Positions 44,239 to 52,167 of a stretch of 64,000 bases of DNA are shown here, one piece after another. The first letter of the stretch is position 1; each line of letters opens with the position of its first letter. The DNA is from an uncultured Verrucomicrobia subdivision 3 bacterium (GTDB taxonomy: Bacteria > Verrucomicrobiota > Verrucomicrobiae > Limisphaerales > UBA11358): positions 1-64,000 of the forward strand of contig CAINDH010000016.1 in assembly GCA_903847285.1 (NCBI GenBank). The letters are read 5' to 3'. Made by a program: the position numbers and the translations under genes. The notes beneath the pieces are model-generated. The model was given only the letters and a program-made list of their open reading frames with translations, did not search any database and was not told the origin of the DNA.

Positions 44239-47067
44239 TTACACCAACGCGTCCGCCAGCACTTCGGCCATGTGCTTGGTGCGGACGTTGGCGAGGTGTT
44301 GCACCTGATGCCGGCAGCTTGTGCCGGAGAGGACGAACGTTGTGCCGAAGGGCTGATGCTTGATCTGTTCCATCAGCGGTTCGGCGATCTTCAATGAGAG
44401 TTCGTATTTGTCGGCCTTCATGCCGAAGGCTCCAGCCATGCCGCAGCAGCCGGTGTCGAGCATCGCAACGGTGCGGTTCGGCAGGCGCGCGGCGAGCTGC
44501 GCGGCGTTCTTGGTATTTGTCAACGCCTTGGCGTGGCAGTGCGAGTGGATGGCCACGCGTCCGTGTTCATGGTCAAACTTCAACGCCTTGGGATTTTTCT
44601 TCATCAACTCCTCAATGAAGTCCTCGAATAGAAAACAACGTGCTGCAATGTCCGCCGCGCCGGGCAGATTCATCTCGCGGTAATCCTCCTTGAACATCGA
44701 ATAACAGGACGGTTCGAGGAAAATGATTGGTGCGTCATCCTTTGCGACCAGCGCGAGGTTGTGCGCGCCAAGATTGTGCGCCTCGTCGAGGTTGCCGACG
44801 CTGAATGCCGGGCGTCCACAACATTTACGTTTTTCCGCGAGCGTGACGTAATACCCGGCGGCCTCCAATACTTTCACGGCGGCGATGCCGATGTTTGGCT
44901 CGTGATAACGCGCGAAGGTGTCGTCCCAAAGGATGATGCGCCCGCGCAGGCCGCTGGTGTCGTGGCTGCGTTTGGCAAACCACTTGTCAAAACGTTCGTG
45001 CGCAAACTCCGGCGTGGGGCGTTCGCCGGAGAAACCAAAAAATTTTCCGAAGATATGCCGCATGGAGCGCGAACGGAAAAGAAAGTTTGTCACGCCGGGC
45101 ATCTTCGTCCCGACGCGCCCAAGGAAATCCACCGAACTCACCAGCCGTTGCTGGAGCGAAACACCTTTCAGCTTGGTCCGGGCGTGTAGTAGCTCGGCCT
45201 TGAGCAAACTCATGTTCACGTTGGACGGACATTCATGCGTGCAGGCGCGGCAGCTTAAGCAGTTCGACAGTGCGTGATCTATTTCCTCGGCGAGCAGTGG
45301 ATTCACCTGATCCGAGCCGCGCAGTTCCAACGCGGCGCGAATGAGATTAGCGCGACCACGTGTGGACATTCCTTCCTCGCCAGTCGCGACATAAGTCGGG
45401 CACATGGTCGCCGTATCTTTGCGGCAACCACCACAGCCGTTGCATTGTTCGAGGTTGGCGATGAATGATTCGTCACGCGATGCAAACGCCAGGTGCGGCT
45501 CGAACGGCAGGGTGATACGTTTCTCTGCGCCCATGCGCAGGTGCGAATCAATTTTGTAACGTCCATCGCCGATGATTTTTCCGGGATTGAAAATGTTATT
45601 CGGATCGAACGACGCCTTGATCTCGCGCATGACACGGAAAATTTCCGGGCCGACCAGCTCGCGCAGATACTCCGTGCGCGCGATACCAACACCGTGTTCC
45701 GCTGCGAGCGAGCCTTTGAATTGTCCGACTAGCGCGGCGGTTTCATCCGCGATTTGCCGGTATTTTTGTAAGTCGCCCGCGTCGTGCAAATCCAGCACGG
45801 GTCGCACGTGCAGCAATCCCGCCGCTGCGTGGCCGTAGAACGAACCGGTCACCCCCACGCTCGCGAAAATCTTTTCCAGCCCCGTGACATACGCGGGCAA
45901 ATCCTGCGGACGCACCGCTGCGTCCTCGATGAAACACGCAGGCTTGGCGTCGCCTTTGCAGCTCGTGAGCAGCGAGAGCCCGGCCTTGCGCATCGCCCAA
46001 ACGAGCGCGGCCTCGTTGGCATTTTTCAGGATTAACTGACGCAGGCCAAGTTTGCGTTTGGACATCTGCGCGAGCTTGTCCTTGGCGTCGCCGAAAAACT
46101 CCACGATGAGGATGGACTCGCACGGTTGCGCGTCGAGGTCGAGCAGGGCGCGGACGCCTTGAAAATCTTTCTGGCCGCGCGTCTGCTCGAAGAGTGGGCG
46201 GTCAACGTGTTCAATCGCCGCCGGCTTCAAATCCAGCAACGCTTCTGTCGCCTGCATCGCCTCGGCCACGGATGCGAAAAAAATCAAGCCCACGCCGCGC
46301 TGTTCCGGGAGCGGGACGACGTTGAGTTCGGCGGAGAAAATGCCGCAGAGCGTGCCTTCGCTGCCGCAGATGATGGGGATGAGATTGCCCGGATTTTCAA
46401 TCGCTCGGGCGAGCCCGTAGCCGTGCCAGCGCTTGAGTAGCCCGGCAGGAAAGCGCTCGGAAATTTCCAGTGAGTTGAGCGCGAGCAAATCTTCCAGCAA
46501 CTGCCGTTGCAGGTGCATCGTTTCCAGATGCGAGCCGACGCGCGTGATCTTGCCATCGCACATCACGATTTCAATTTCGTTGACGTGCATGGCGGTCGTG
46601 CCATAGACCGGCGTGTGCGCGCCGGAAGAATCGTTGGCGATCATCCCGCCGAGCGTGGCGCGCGAACTCGTCGCCACATCGGGGCCGAAACAGAAACCTT
46701 CCGCACGGAGAAAATTATTGAGCTGATCCAGCACCACGCCCGCGCCGACGCGAACGGTGCGGCGTTCTTTGTCAAAGTCCCAGATCTGCCGGTTGTGCCG
46801 CGCGAAATCAATGATGAGGCCATCGCCAATCGCGCCGCCGCTCAAGCCGGTTCCCGCACCGCGCGGCGTGATGGGCAAGCCGCTCGTCAACGCGGCTTGG
46901 ATGACGCTCGCCGCTTGCTTGGCCGATTTGGGAAACGCTACGGCACCGGGGACGATCTGGTAGGGCGAAGCGTCCGTCGCGTAAAGCTGCCGCGTCTGGT
47001 TGTCGAACGCGGCCTCACAATCGGCGGCGGTGAGCGACGCCATCTGTTGCGTGGAAAGCACGGCCAC
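44239..47067 (-). CDS. FAD-linked oxidase fused to iron-sulfur CCG subunit (GlcD-GlpC/D-lactate dehydrogenase type)
   Basis: A 942-residue respiratory 2-hydroxyacid dehydrogenase. Residues 35-220 form the FAD_binding_4 domain (TPRGAGTGLSGGAIGDGL, GGMIANDSSGAH), 230-480 the FAD-oxidase C-terminal domain (GHAAAGLLHVRPVLDLHD), and 545-640 two 4Fe-4S sites (CNGCGGCRKDTATMCP, CLSCRACTHECPSN). Residues 730-935 are the CCG-type heterodisulfide-reductase-like domain (KCCGRP, HSHCHAKAL, DTGCCGMAGAFG). Such fusions oxidise D-lactate, glycolate or another 2-hydroxyacid and pass electrons to quinone. The particular substrate is not evident. Confidence 0.9.
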   Translation of the reverse strand: MAVLSTQQMASLTAADCEAAFDNQTRQLYATDASPYQIVPGAVAFPKSAKQAASVIQAALTSGLPITPRGAGTGLSGGAIGDGLIIDFARHNRQIWDFDKERRTVRVGAGVVLDQLNNFLRAEGFCFGPDVATSSRATLGGMIANDSSGAHTPVYGTTAMHVNEIEIVMCDGKITRVGSHLETMHLQRQLLEDLLALNSLEISERFPAGLLKRWHGYGLARAIENPGNLIPIICGSEGTLCGIFSAELNVVPLPEQRGVGLIFFASVAEAMQATEALLDLKPAAIEHVDRPLFEQTRGQKDFQGVRALLDLDAQPCESILIVEFFGDAKDKLAQMSKRKLGLRQLILKNANEAALVWAMRKAGLSLLTSCKGDAKPACFIEDAAVRPQDLPAYVTGLEKIFASVGVTGSFYGHAAAGLLHVRPVLDLHDAGDLQKYRQIADETAALVGQFKGSLAAEHGVGIARTEYLRELVGPEIFRVMREIKASFDPNNIFNPGKIIGDGRYKIDSHLRMGAEKRITLPFEPHLAFASRDESFIANLEQCNGCGGCRKDTATMCPTYVATGEEGMSTRGRANLIRAALELRGSDQVNPLLAEEIDHALSNCLSCRACTHECPSNVNMSLLKAELLHARTKLKGVSLQQRLVSSVDFLGRVGTKMPGVTNFLFRSRSMRHIFGKFFGFSGERPTPEFAHERFDKWFAKRSHDTSGLRGRIILWDDTFARYHEPNIGIAAVKVLEAAGYYVTLAEKRKCCGRPAFSVGNLDEAHNLGAHNLALVAKDDAPIIFLEPSCYSMFKEDYREMNLPGAADIAARCFLFEDFIEELMKKNPKALKFDHEHGRVAIHSHCHAKALTNTKNAAQLAARLPNRTVAMLDTGCCGMAGAFGMKADKYELSLKIAEPLMEQIKHQPFGTTFVLSGTSCRHQVQHLANVRTKHMAEVLADALV

Positions 47068-47120
47068 AAGCTATCGGTGGAAAGTGCGGATGACAATTTG
47101 TTAAATCATCGCGGGATATA

Positions 47121-48626
47121 TTAACGCCGACTCGCGTCAGGTGGCTGCGAGGAGACCGGCGCTGGGGCAGATTGATTTTTTTCGACCACGTGTAATGCCG
47201 CGAGAAAACCGCGCGCCTTCGCCAGCGTCTCTTCGTATTCCGCCGCCGGGCTGGAATCCGCCACGATGCCGGCACCGACGTTGAAATGCGCAACGCTATT
47301 GCGGCAGATAGCCGTGCGGATGGCGATATTCAATTGGCTTTCGCGATTGAACCCGAGGTAGCCAATGGCGCCGCAGTAAGGCCCGCGCGAAATGGGTTCC
47401 AGTTCGTCAATGATTTCCATCGCGCGAAATTTCGGAGCGCCGGTGATGCTGCCGCCGGGAAATGTGGAGGCAAACGCTGCGAAATGCGTCACATCATTTC
47501 GCAACCGTCCTTCGACGGTGGAAACGAGGTGTTGCACTTGAGCGAATTTTTCCAGCCGCGCGAGGTCGGGCGTTTGCACGGAGCCGTATTCGCAGACTTT
47601 GCCTAGATCATTGCGCAGCAAATCGGTGATCATCACGAGTTCGGCGAGTTCCTTGGCACTGGTCTGAAGTTCGTAGGCTAGTTGCGCATCGCGGTTTGGG
47701 TCGCTGTCGCGCGGGCGCGTGCCCTTGATGGGGCGCGTGATGATTTGCGAGCCGCTCATGCGCAAAAATTGTTCCGGAGACGAAGAGGAGATCTGGAATT
47801 CGCCGCAGTCGAGGAATGCGGAGAACGGAGCGGGTGAGACGGCAGAAAGTTTTTCAAAAAGTTCCCAGCCGGTAAAATCACATTGCGCCGTGAGCCGGTG
47901 CGAAAGGTTGACCTGATAAATGTCGCCGCTGCGGATGTAGCGCTGGGCGCGTTCAACGGCAGCAATGAAATCACTGCTGGAAAGATTAGATTCAGGTTTG
48001 GCCACAGAGGCGCAGGAGCGCGGAGAATTAGATTTATTTTCCTCTTCTGTGTTTCTGCCCCTCTGTGGCGATTCTTTCGTTGCAAGGATTGAATGCCAGA
48101 AGTCCAACTGTGCCTTCGCCCGCGTTTCACTGCGTGAGCCATCGGCGTTTAGACCGGTAGAGACGACGCAGACTTGGCCGAGGCGATGGTCGAAGACCAC
48201 GAGGCTGTCGTAGAAGCCGACGTGGCAATCGGGTAGTTCCAAATCGTTGACGGCGCGGCGCGGCAGTTTTGGCTCCGTGAAATTTTTCAGGTCGTAGCCC
48301 CAGTAACCGAACGCACCGCCGAGTGGAAAGGGGAGGTCGATTTCGTCAAGCAATTCAAAGCGTGCCATGAGGGCATCGAGCAGATGCCACGGGTTGCCGA
48401 ATTGAACTTGGGGGTTGGCCTTTGGGGATTGGGCGTTGGAGATTTCGCATCGCGAACCGAAGGAACGAAAGGCGAGGAACGGATTCGCGGTGACGAAGGA
48501 ATAGCGGGATGCAGGCGAATCGAACTGCGCGGTGCGTAGTAAAACGATGCCGTTTTCACCACGAAGATTTTCAACGAGTGATTCGGGTGTGTGCGCGGTC
48601 GGGATTTCCTGGATCAGCGGGCGCAT
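47121..48626 (-). CDS. pabB: Aminodeoxychorismate synthase component I
   Basis: A 501-residue chorismate-using enzyme for folate synthesis. The C-terminal chorismate-binding domain shows SGDIYQVNLSHR, the PIKGTRPR motif that distinguishes PabB from anthranilate synthase, ELVMITDLLRNDLG, and PGGSITGAPKFRAMEII. The N-terminal domain covers about residues 1-180. Residues about 186-209 are encoded by a 69-base palindromic repeat inserted in frame between the two domains, and residues 61-76 also derive from low-complexity repeat-like DNA (see findings). No partner PabA or PabC is in the window. Confidence 0.9.
   Translation of the reverse strand: MRPLIQEIPTAHTPESLVENLRGENGIVLLRTAQFDSPASRYSFVTANPFLAFRSFGSRCEISNAQSPKANPQVQFGNPWHLLDALMARFELLDEIDLPFPLGGAFGYWGYDLKNFTEPKLPRRAVNDLELPDCHVGFYDSLVVFDHRLGQVCVVSTGLNADGSRSETRAKAQLDFWHSILATKESPQRGRNTEEENKSNSPRSCASVAKPESNLSSSDFIAAVERAQRYIRSGDIYQVNLSHRLTAQCDFTGWELFEKLSAVSPAPFSAFLDCGEFQISSSSPEQFLRMSGSQIITRPIKGTRPRDSDPNRDAQLAYELQTSAKELAELVMITDLLRNDLGKVCEYGSVQTPDLARLEKFAQVQHLVSTVEGRLRNDVTHFAAFASTFPGGSITGAPKFRAMEIIDELEPISRGPYCGAIGYLGFNRESQLNIAIRTAICRNSVAHFNVGAGIVADSSPAAEYEETLAKARGFLAALHVVEKNQSAPAPVSSQPPDASRR
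48001..48069. repeat. Palindromic repeat element inserted in frame in pabB
   Basis: A 69-base segment bounded by a perfect 10-base inverted repeat, GCCACAGAGG (48001-48010) and CCTCTGTGGC (48060-48069). The interior is also rich in CACAGAGG/GCGGAG-like words. Sixty-nine is a multiple of three, so the reading frame of pabB is preserved. No target duplication is obvious. Confidence 0.7.
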
Positions 48627-48629
48627 TTT

Positions 48630-49307
48630 TTAAGCAAACGCTATAGGCAAAGTTCCGGGCGGGCCGACGCGGCGTTCGTAGTCGCGGATGATTTGGATGA
48701 CTTCATCCACGTCGTCGGTGATTTGGACCAGGTCGAGGTCGCCGGGGCTAATGAGTTTGTCTTTTTCGAGGCGCGACTTCATCCAAGACATCAACCCCGT
48801 CCAATGTTCGCTGCCGAAGAGGATGAGCGGGAATTGCGGGATGCGCTGGGTCTGCACGAGGGTTAGCACTTCAAAAAATTCGTCCAGCGTGCCGAAGCCG
48901 CCGGGCATGAAGACGAAGCCTAGACTGTATTTAACAAAGCAGACTTTGCGTGCAAAAAAATAATGGAAGTGAACCGGCACGTTGGCAAATTTATTGCCGC
49001 TTTGTTCGTGAGGCAGTTCGATGTTGAGGCCCACGGATTTTCCACCAGCGTGCGCCGCGCCCTTGTTCGCGGCTTCCATGATGCCGGGACCGCCGCCGGT
49101 GACGGTGGCGAGATTGTGCTTGGCGAGCCCTTTGGCTATGGCCATGGCGGCGCGGTAATACTTGTCGCTCGGCTTGGTGCGCGCGGAGCCAAAGATGGTC
49201 ACAGCGGGGCCGACCTGTGACATGGTTTGAAACGAGTCAACGAACTCGGCCATGATGCGGAAGATACGCCAAGGATCTTCGTGGACGAAGGTGGGGTTGT
49301 CGCTCAT
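48630..49307 (-). CDS. LOG-family (TIGR00730) nucleotide phosphoribohydrolase
   Basis: About 225 residues from the ATG at 49307 (MSDNPTFVHEDPWRIFR). The frame is open further upstream but runs through the terminator of the neighbouring gene, so the longer start is unlikely. GGPGIMEAANKGA and PGGFGTLDEFFEVLT are the catalytic motifs of the lysine-decarboxylase-like/LOG family, which release the base from nucleoside monophosphates. The exact substrate in bacteria is not certain. It lies 3 bases from the pabB start. Confidence 0.88.
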   Translation of the reverse strand: MSDNPTFVHEDPWRIFRIMAEFVDSFQTMSQVGPAVTIFGSARTKPSDKYYRAAMAIAKGLAKHNLATVTGGGPGIMEAANKGAAHAGGKSVGLNIELPHEQSGNKFANVPVHFHYFFARKVCFVKYSLGFVFMPGGFGTLDEFFEVLTLVQTQRIPQFPLILFGSEHWTGLMSWMKSRLEKDKLISPGDLDLVQITDDVDEVIQIIRDYERRVGPPGTLPIAFA

Positions 49308-49332
49308 GGTCGAAACATAATTGAAGTGCCGG

Positions 49333-49373
49333 AAAAAACAAAGCGTTGAAGCATCTGTGGCTCCAACGCTTTG
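49333..49373 (-). terminator. Intrinsic terminator of the second pseudopilin gene
   Basis: On the minus strand: a 10-base-pair perfect stem (CAAAGCGTTG / CAACGCTTTG, 15-base loop) followed by a run of six T. It starts 26 bases after the pseudopilin stop and separates that gene from the LOG-family gene. Confidence 0.85.
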
Positions 49374-49399
49374 ACTCAATTCATTTCCGCCAAAAAAAT

Positions 49400-50191
49400 T
49401 TAATACCAGAACACCGCGCGGCCATCCGGCGTATTGTAGCGGGATTTCATGTTGGCGAACTTCACCCATTCGACGTGACCGTCGAGATAGACTTCGCTGC
49501 CGCCGGCAGGTTTGTTTTTATTCATGTGCGCGGGGCGGTGGAAGCCGGAAGAAGTATTGACGGTTACAATGCCATTGACGAAGTCATAGGCTGGGGCTGG
49601 GCCGGAGGGCGAGGCATCTACCACAAGGGGTTGCCCAGTCGGGCCGTTGGTCGTGTTCACATTCATTTTTTCAAGCAGCATGCCGCCGTTGCCAGCGGCG
49701 GTCATACCGCTAGGCATGGAAGTGTCTTGCGCTCCGTTGGCATCCAGTCGGCGGATCAAAAATCCGTAGCCAACGATGCGGCGGGTGGTGGAAAAATTCC
49801 ACCAGCCGCTGGATGCCCCAGAGCCGGCGGCGGAAAAGATTTCATTATCGCTGATGGAAGAGGTTAGTCCTGGGCAGTAAAACACTCGCGGTTGTCCACC
49901 GGCCGCCACGATGACATCGGCCATTGCCACCGGCATATCCCAAAGCCAGGCGCCGTTAATCGGGAACTGCGGCAACTTGTCTTTGTAGTCGTTGCCGTAA
50001 ATCTGGAGCGACAGGCCGAGCTGTCGGAGGTTGCTGGCGCACTTGATGCGGCGGGCGCGTTCTTTGGCGCTCGTCAGCGCGGGCAATAGCATGGCGGCCA
50101 GAATCGCGATGATGGCGATGACGACGAGCAATTCGATGAGGGTGAATGCCGGGCGACGACGCGAGGCTGTGGCGAGGCAATGTGTTTTCAT
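49400..50191 (-). CDS. Prepilin-like protein with type II secretion signal (second copy)
   Basis: About 263 residues from the ATG at 50191 ([20 protein letters not shown]). Longer starts upstream precede no sensible leader. The [20 protein letters not shown] helix follows a basic leader ending RRRPA, and [15 protein letters not shown] near the C-terminus is the family's H-X9-DG-type motif. It is the same family as the gene at 6679. It is a single-gene unit with its own terminator. Confidence 0.9.
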   Translation of the reverse strand: MKTHCLATASRRRPAFTLIELLVVIAIIAILAAMLLPALTSAKERARRIKCASNLRQLGLSLQIYGNDYKDKLPQFPINGAWLWDMPVAMADVIVAAGGQPRVFYCPGLTSSISDNEIFSAAGSGASSGWWNFSTTRRIVGYGFLIRRLDANGAQDTSMPSGMTAAGNGGMLLEKMNVNTTNGPTGQPLVVDASPSGPAPAYDFVNGIVTVNTSSGFHRPAHMNKNKPAGGSEVYLDGHVEWVKFANMKSRYNTPDGRAVFWY

Positions 50192-50343
50192 GAGGTGGGT
50201 CGAGTCTAGGGTATTTAATTCATTGTGCAAAGTTGTGCGCCATTGAATTTCTGCAACTTCATTTGAAAAAAATCCTTGTCCGAGGCAGGCGATAAATCGA
50301 GTTGGAGAAGTTTTGGAATTCTGCCTATTCTGCGCCCAAGCAA

Positions 50344-51081
50344 ATGAGTTCCATCCAGCCAATGCTCTCGCCCGGCGCCAAAACTAATTTGCCCCGCCAC
50401 GTCGCCGTGATCATGGACGGCAACGGGCGCTGGGCGAAGTCCCGCCATCTGCCGCGCATTGAGGGTCACCGGCGCGGCGCGGATTCCGCGCGCGAAATCA
50501 TCCGCACCGCCGGCGATCTCGGCATCAAGTATCTCACGCTTTACGCTTTTTCTGCCGAGAATTGGAACCGCCCCAAGGATGAAGTGGATGCGCTGATGAA
50601 ATACCTCGTCCATTATCTCAAGAGCGAGACGAAGGATCTGAATAAAAACAATGTCCGGCTTGAAGTCATCGGCCAGATTCATCGCCTGCCGGAAAATGTT
50701 CAGGAGCAACTGCAAAAATCCATCGATACGCTCGCCAAGAATAACGGCCTCACGCTCATCATGGCCTTGAGCTACGGCAGCCGCATCGAAATCGTGGATG
50801 CTGTGCGGCAAATTTCCGAGAAGGTGAAAGCGGGCAAACTGGAGCCGGGCGACATCACGGAAAAAATCTTTTCCGATCATCTGTGGACGCGGAATGTTCC
50901 TGATCCCGATTTACTCATCCGCACCAGCGGCGAAATGCGGGTGAGCAATTTTCTCCTCTGGCAAATCAGTTACGCTGAACTGGTCATCACGCCGACCTTC
51001 TGGCCGGATTTCAAGAAGCCGCAATTTTTTGCCGCGCTGGAAGAGTATGCCAAGCGCCATCGCCGATTTGGAGGCGTTTGA
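50344..51081 (+). CDS. uppS: Isoprenyl transferase (undecaprenyl diphosphate synthase)
   Basis: About 245 residues from the ATG at 50344 (MSSIQPML); a start at 50302 is less likely. [20 protein letters not shown] holds catalytic Asp25 and the diphosphate-binding Arg residues. [22 protein letters not shown] and the C-terminal [19 protein letters not shown] are diagnostic of cis-prenyltransferases. It makes the lipid carrier for peptidoglycan and surface polysaccharide assembly. It converges on argF with six bases between the stops. Confidence 0.95.
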   Translation: MSSIQPMLSPGAKTNLPRHVAVIMDGNGRWAKSRHLPRIEGHRRGADSAREIIRTAGDLGIKYLTLYAFSAENWNRPKDEVDALMKYLVHYLKSETKDLNKNNVRLEVIGQIHRLPENVQEQLQKSIDTLAKNNGLTLIMALSYGSRIEIVDAVRQISEKVKAGKLEPGDITEKIFSDHLWTRNVPDPDLLIRTSGEMRVSNFLLWQISYAELVITPTFWPDFKKPQFFAALEEYAKRHRRFGGV

Positions 51082-51087
51082 GGCGAC

Positions 51088-51984
51088 TCAAGTCACTGCC
51101 CAGTTCAAAATTGCCTTCTGCGTGTGCAGTCGGTTTTCGGCTTCCGTGAAGATGGTTTCCGCGTGCGCCTCGAACGTTTCCGCATCAATCTCTTTGCCGC
51201 GATACGCGGGCAAGCAGTGCATCACCAGCGCGCCGGGTTTGGCGAGCTTCAGAAGTTTGGCATTAATCTGGTAGCCGCCTAAAACCTTGATGCGTTCAGC
51301 GGCTTCCGCTTCTTTGCCCATCGAAACCCACACGTCCGTGTATAGCATGTCTGCGCCGGCCGCAGCGGCATTCAAATCTTCCGTGACAATAATGTTTCCA
51401 CCCGCCCGTTTCAAAATTTCCGGCGCGGGCTGAAATGCTTTCGGTGCGGCTATCCGCAATTGAAAACCTAGTTTCGCTGCCGCAAAAACCCACGACACCG
51501 GCATGTTGCACGCGCCGTCACCGATGAACGTGACGACCTTGCCTGCGATGCGTCCGCGTAATTCTTCAAATGTAAAAATATCTGTCAACACTTGGCACGG
51601 ATGCTCGTCGTCGGTGAGTGCGTTGATCGTCGGGATTTTGGAGAAGTCCGCGAATGTCTCCACGTCGCTCTGCGCGTAGGTGCGGATGACTGCGCCGTGC
51701 GCCATGCGCCCGATGACGCGCGCCGTGTCCTGAATCGGCTCGCCGCGACCGAGTTGAATATCGTTTGCGTTCAGAAACATCGGGCTGCCGCCCAGTTCGC
51801 GAATGCCAACCTCGAAGGAAACCCGCGTTCGCGTGGATGATTTTGAAAACATCATCGCCCACGTCTGTCCCTTGAGCGGCTGCGTGGAGTGTGCGCCGCG
51901 TTCCTTTTTAAAAACTGCCGCGTCGCGCAGAATTTTTTCAAAGTCCGCCGCCGGCAATTTTTCCAATGACAACAGGTGTTTCAT
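51088..51984 (-). CDS. argF: Ornithine carbamoyltransferase
   Basis: A 298-residue enzyme of arginine synthesis that joins carbamoyl phosphate and ornithine to give citrulline. The carbamoyl-phosphate loop SSTRTR is at 49-54, the DDEHPCQVLTD motif and the ornithine-binding HCLPAYRGKEI with VWVSMGKE are present, and the length is normal. It stands alone, divergent from the oxidase cluster. No other arg genes are visible. Confidence 0.95.
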   Translation of the reverse strand: MKHLLSLEKLPAADFEKILRDAAVFKKERGAHSTQPLKGQTWAMMFSKSSTRTRVSFEVGIRELGGSPMFLNANDIQLGRGEPIQDTARVIGRMAHGAVIRTYAQSDVETFADFSKIPTINALTDDEHPCQVLTDIFTFEELRGRIAGKVVTFIGDGACNMPVSWVFAAAKLGFQLRIAAPKAFQPAPEILKRAGGNIIVTEDLNAAAAGADMLYTDVWVSMGKEAEAAERIKVLGGYQINAKLLKLAKPGALVMHCLPAYRGKEIDAETFEAHAETIFTEAENRLHTQKAILNWAVT

Positions 51985-52167
51985 GTATGAGTGCTTCTGG
52001 GAAATTTCCGCCCAAAGAAAATTTTATACCCAAAAGCCAACGCGCCGTCACTCCATTTCTTGTGGTCGGCCCCGTCCGTAAGCGCAAAATCTGTGCATGG
52101 TTTGGTAAAGGATGGTTAGTCGAAAAAATGGCGTTCGCCGATTTTGCGGTCTGTAACGGACAACCCA

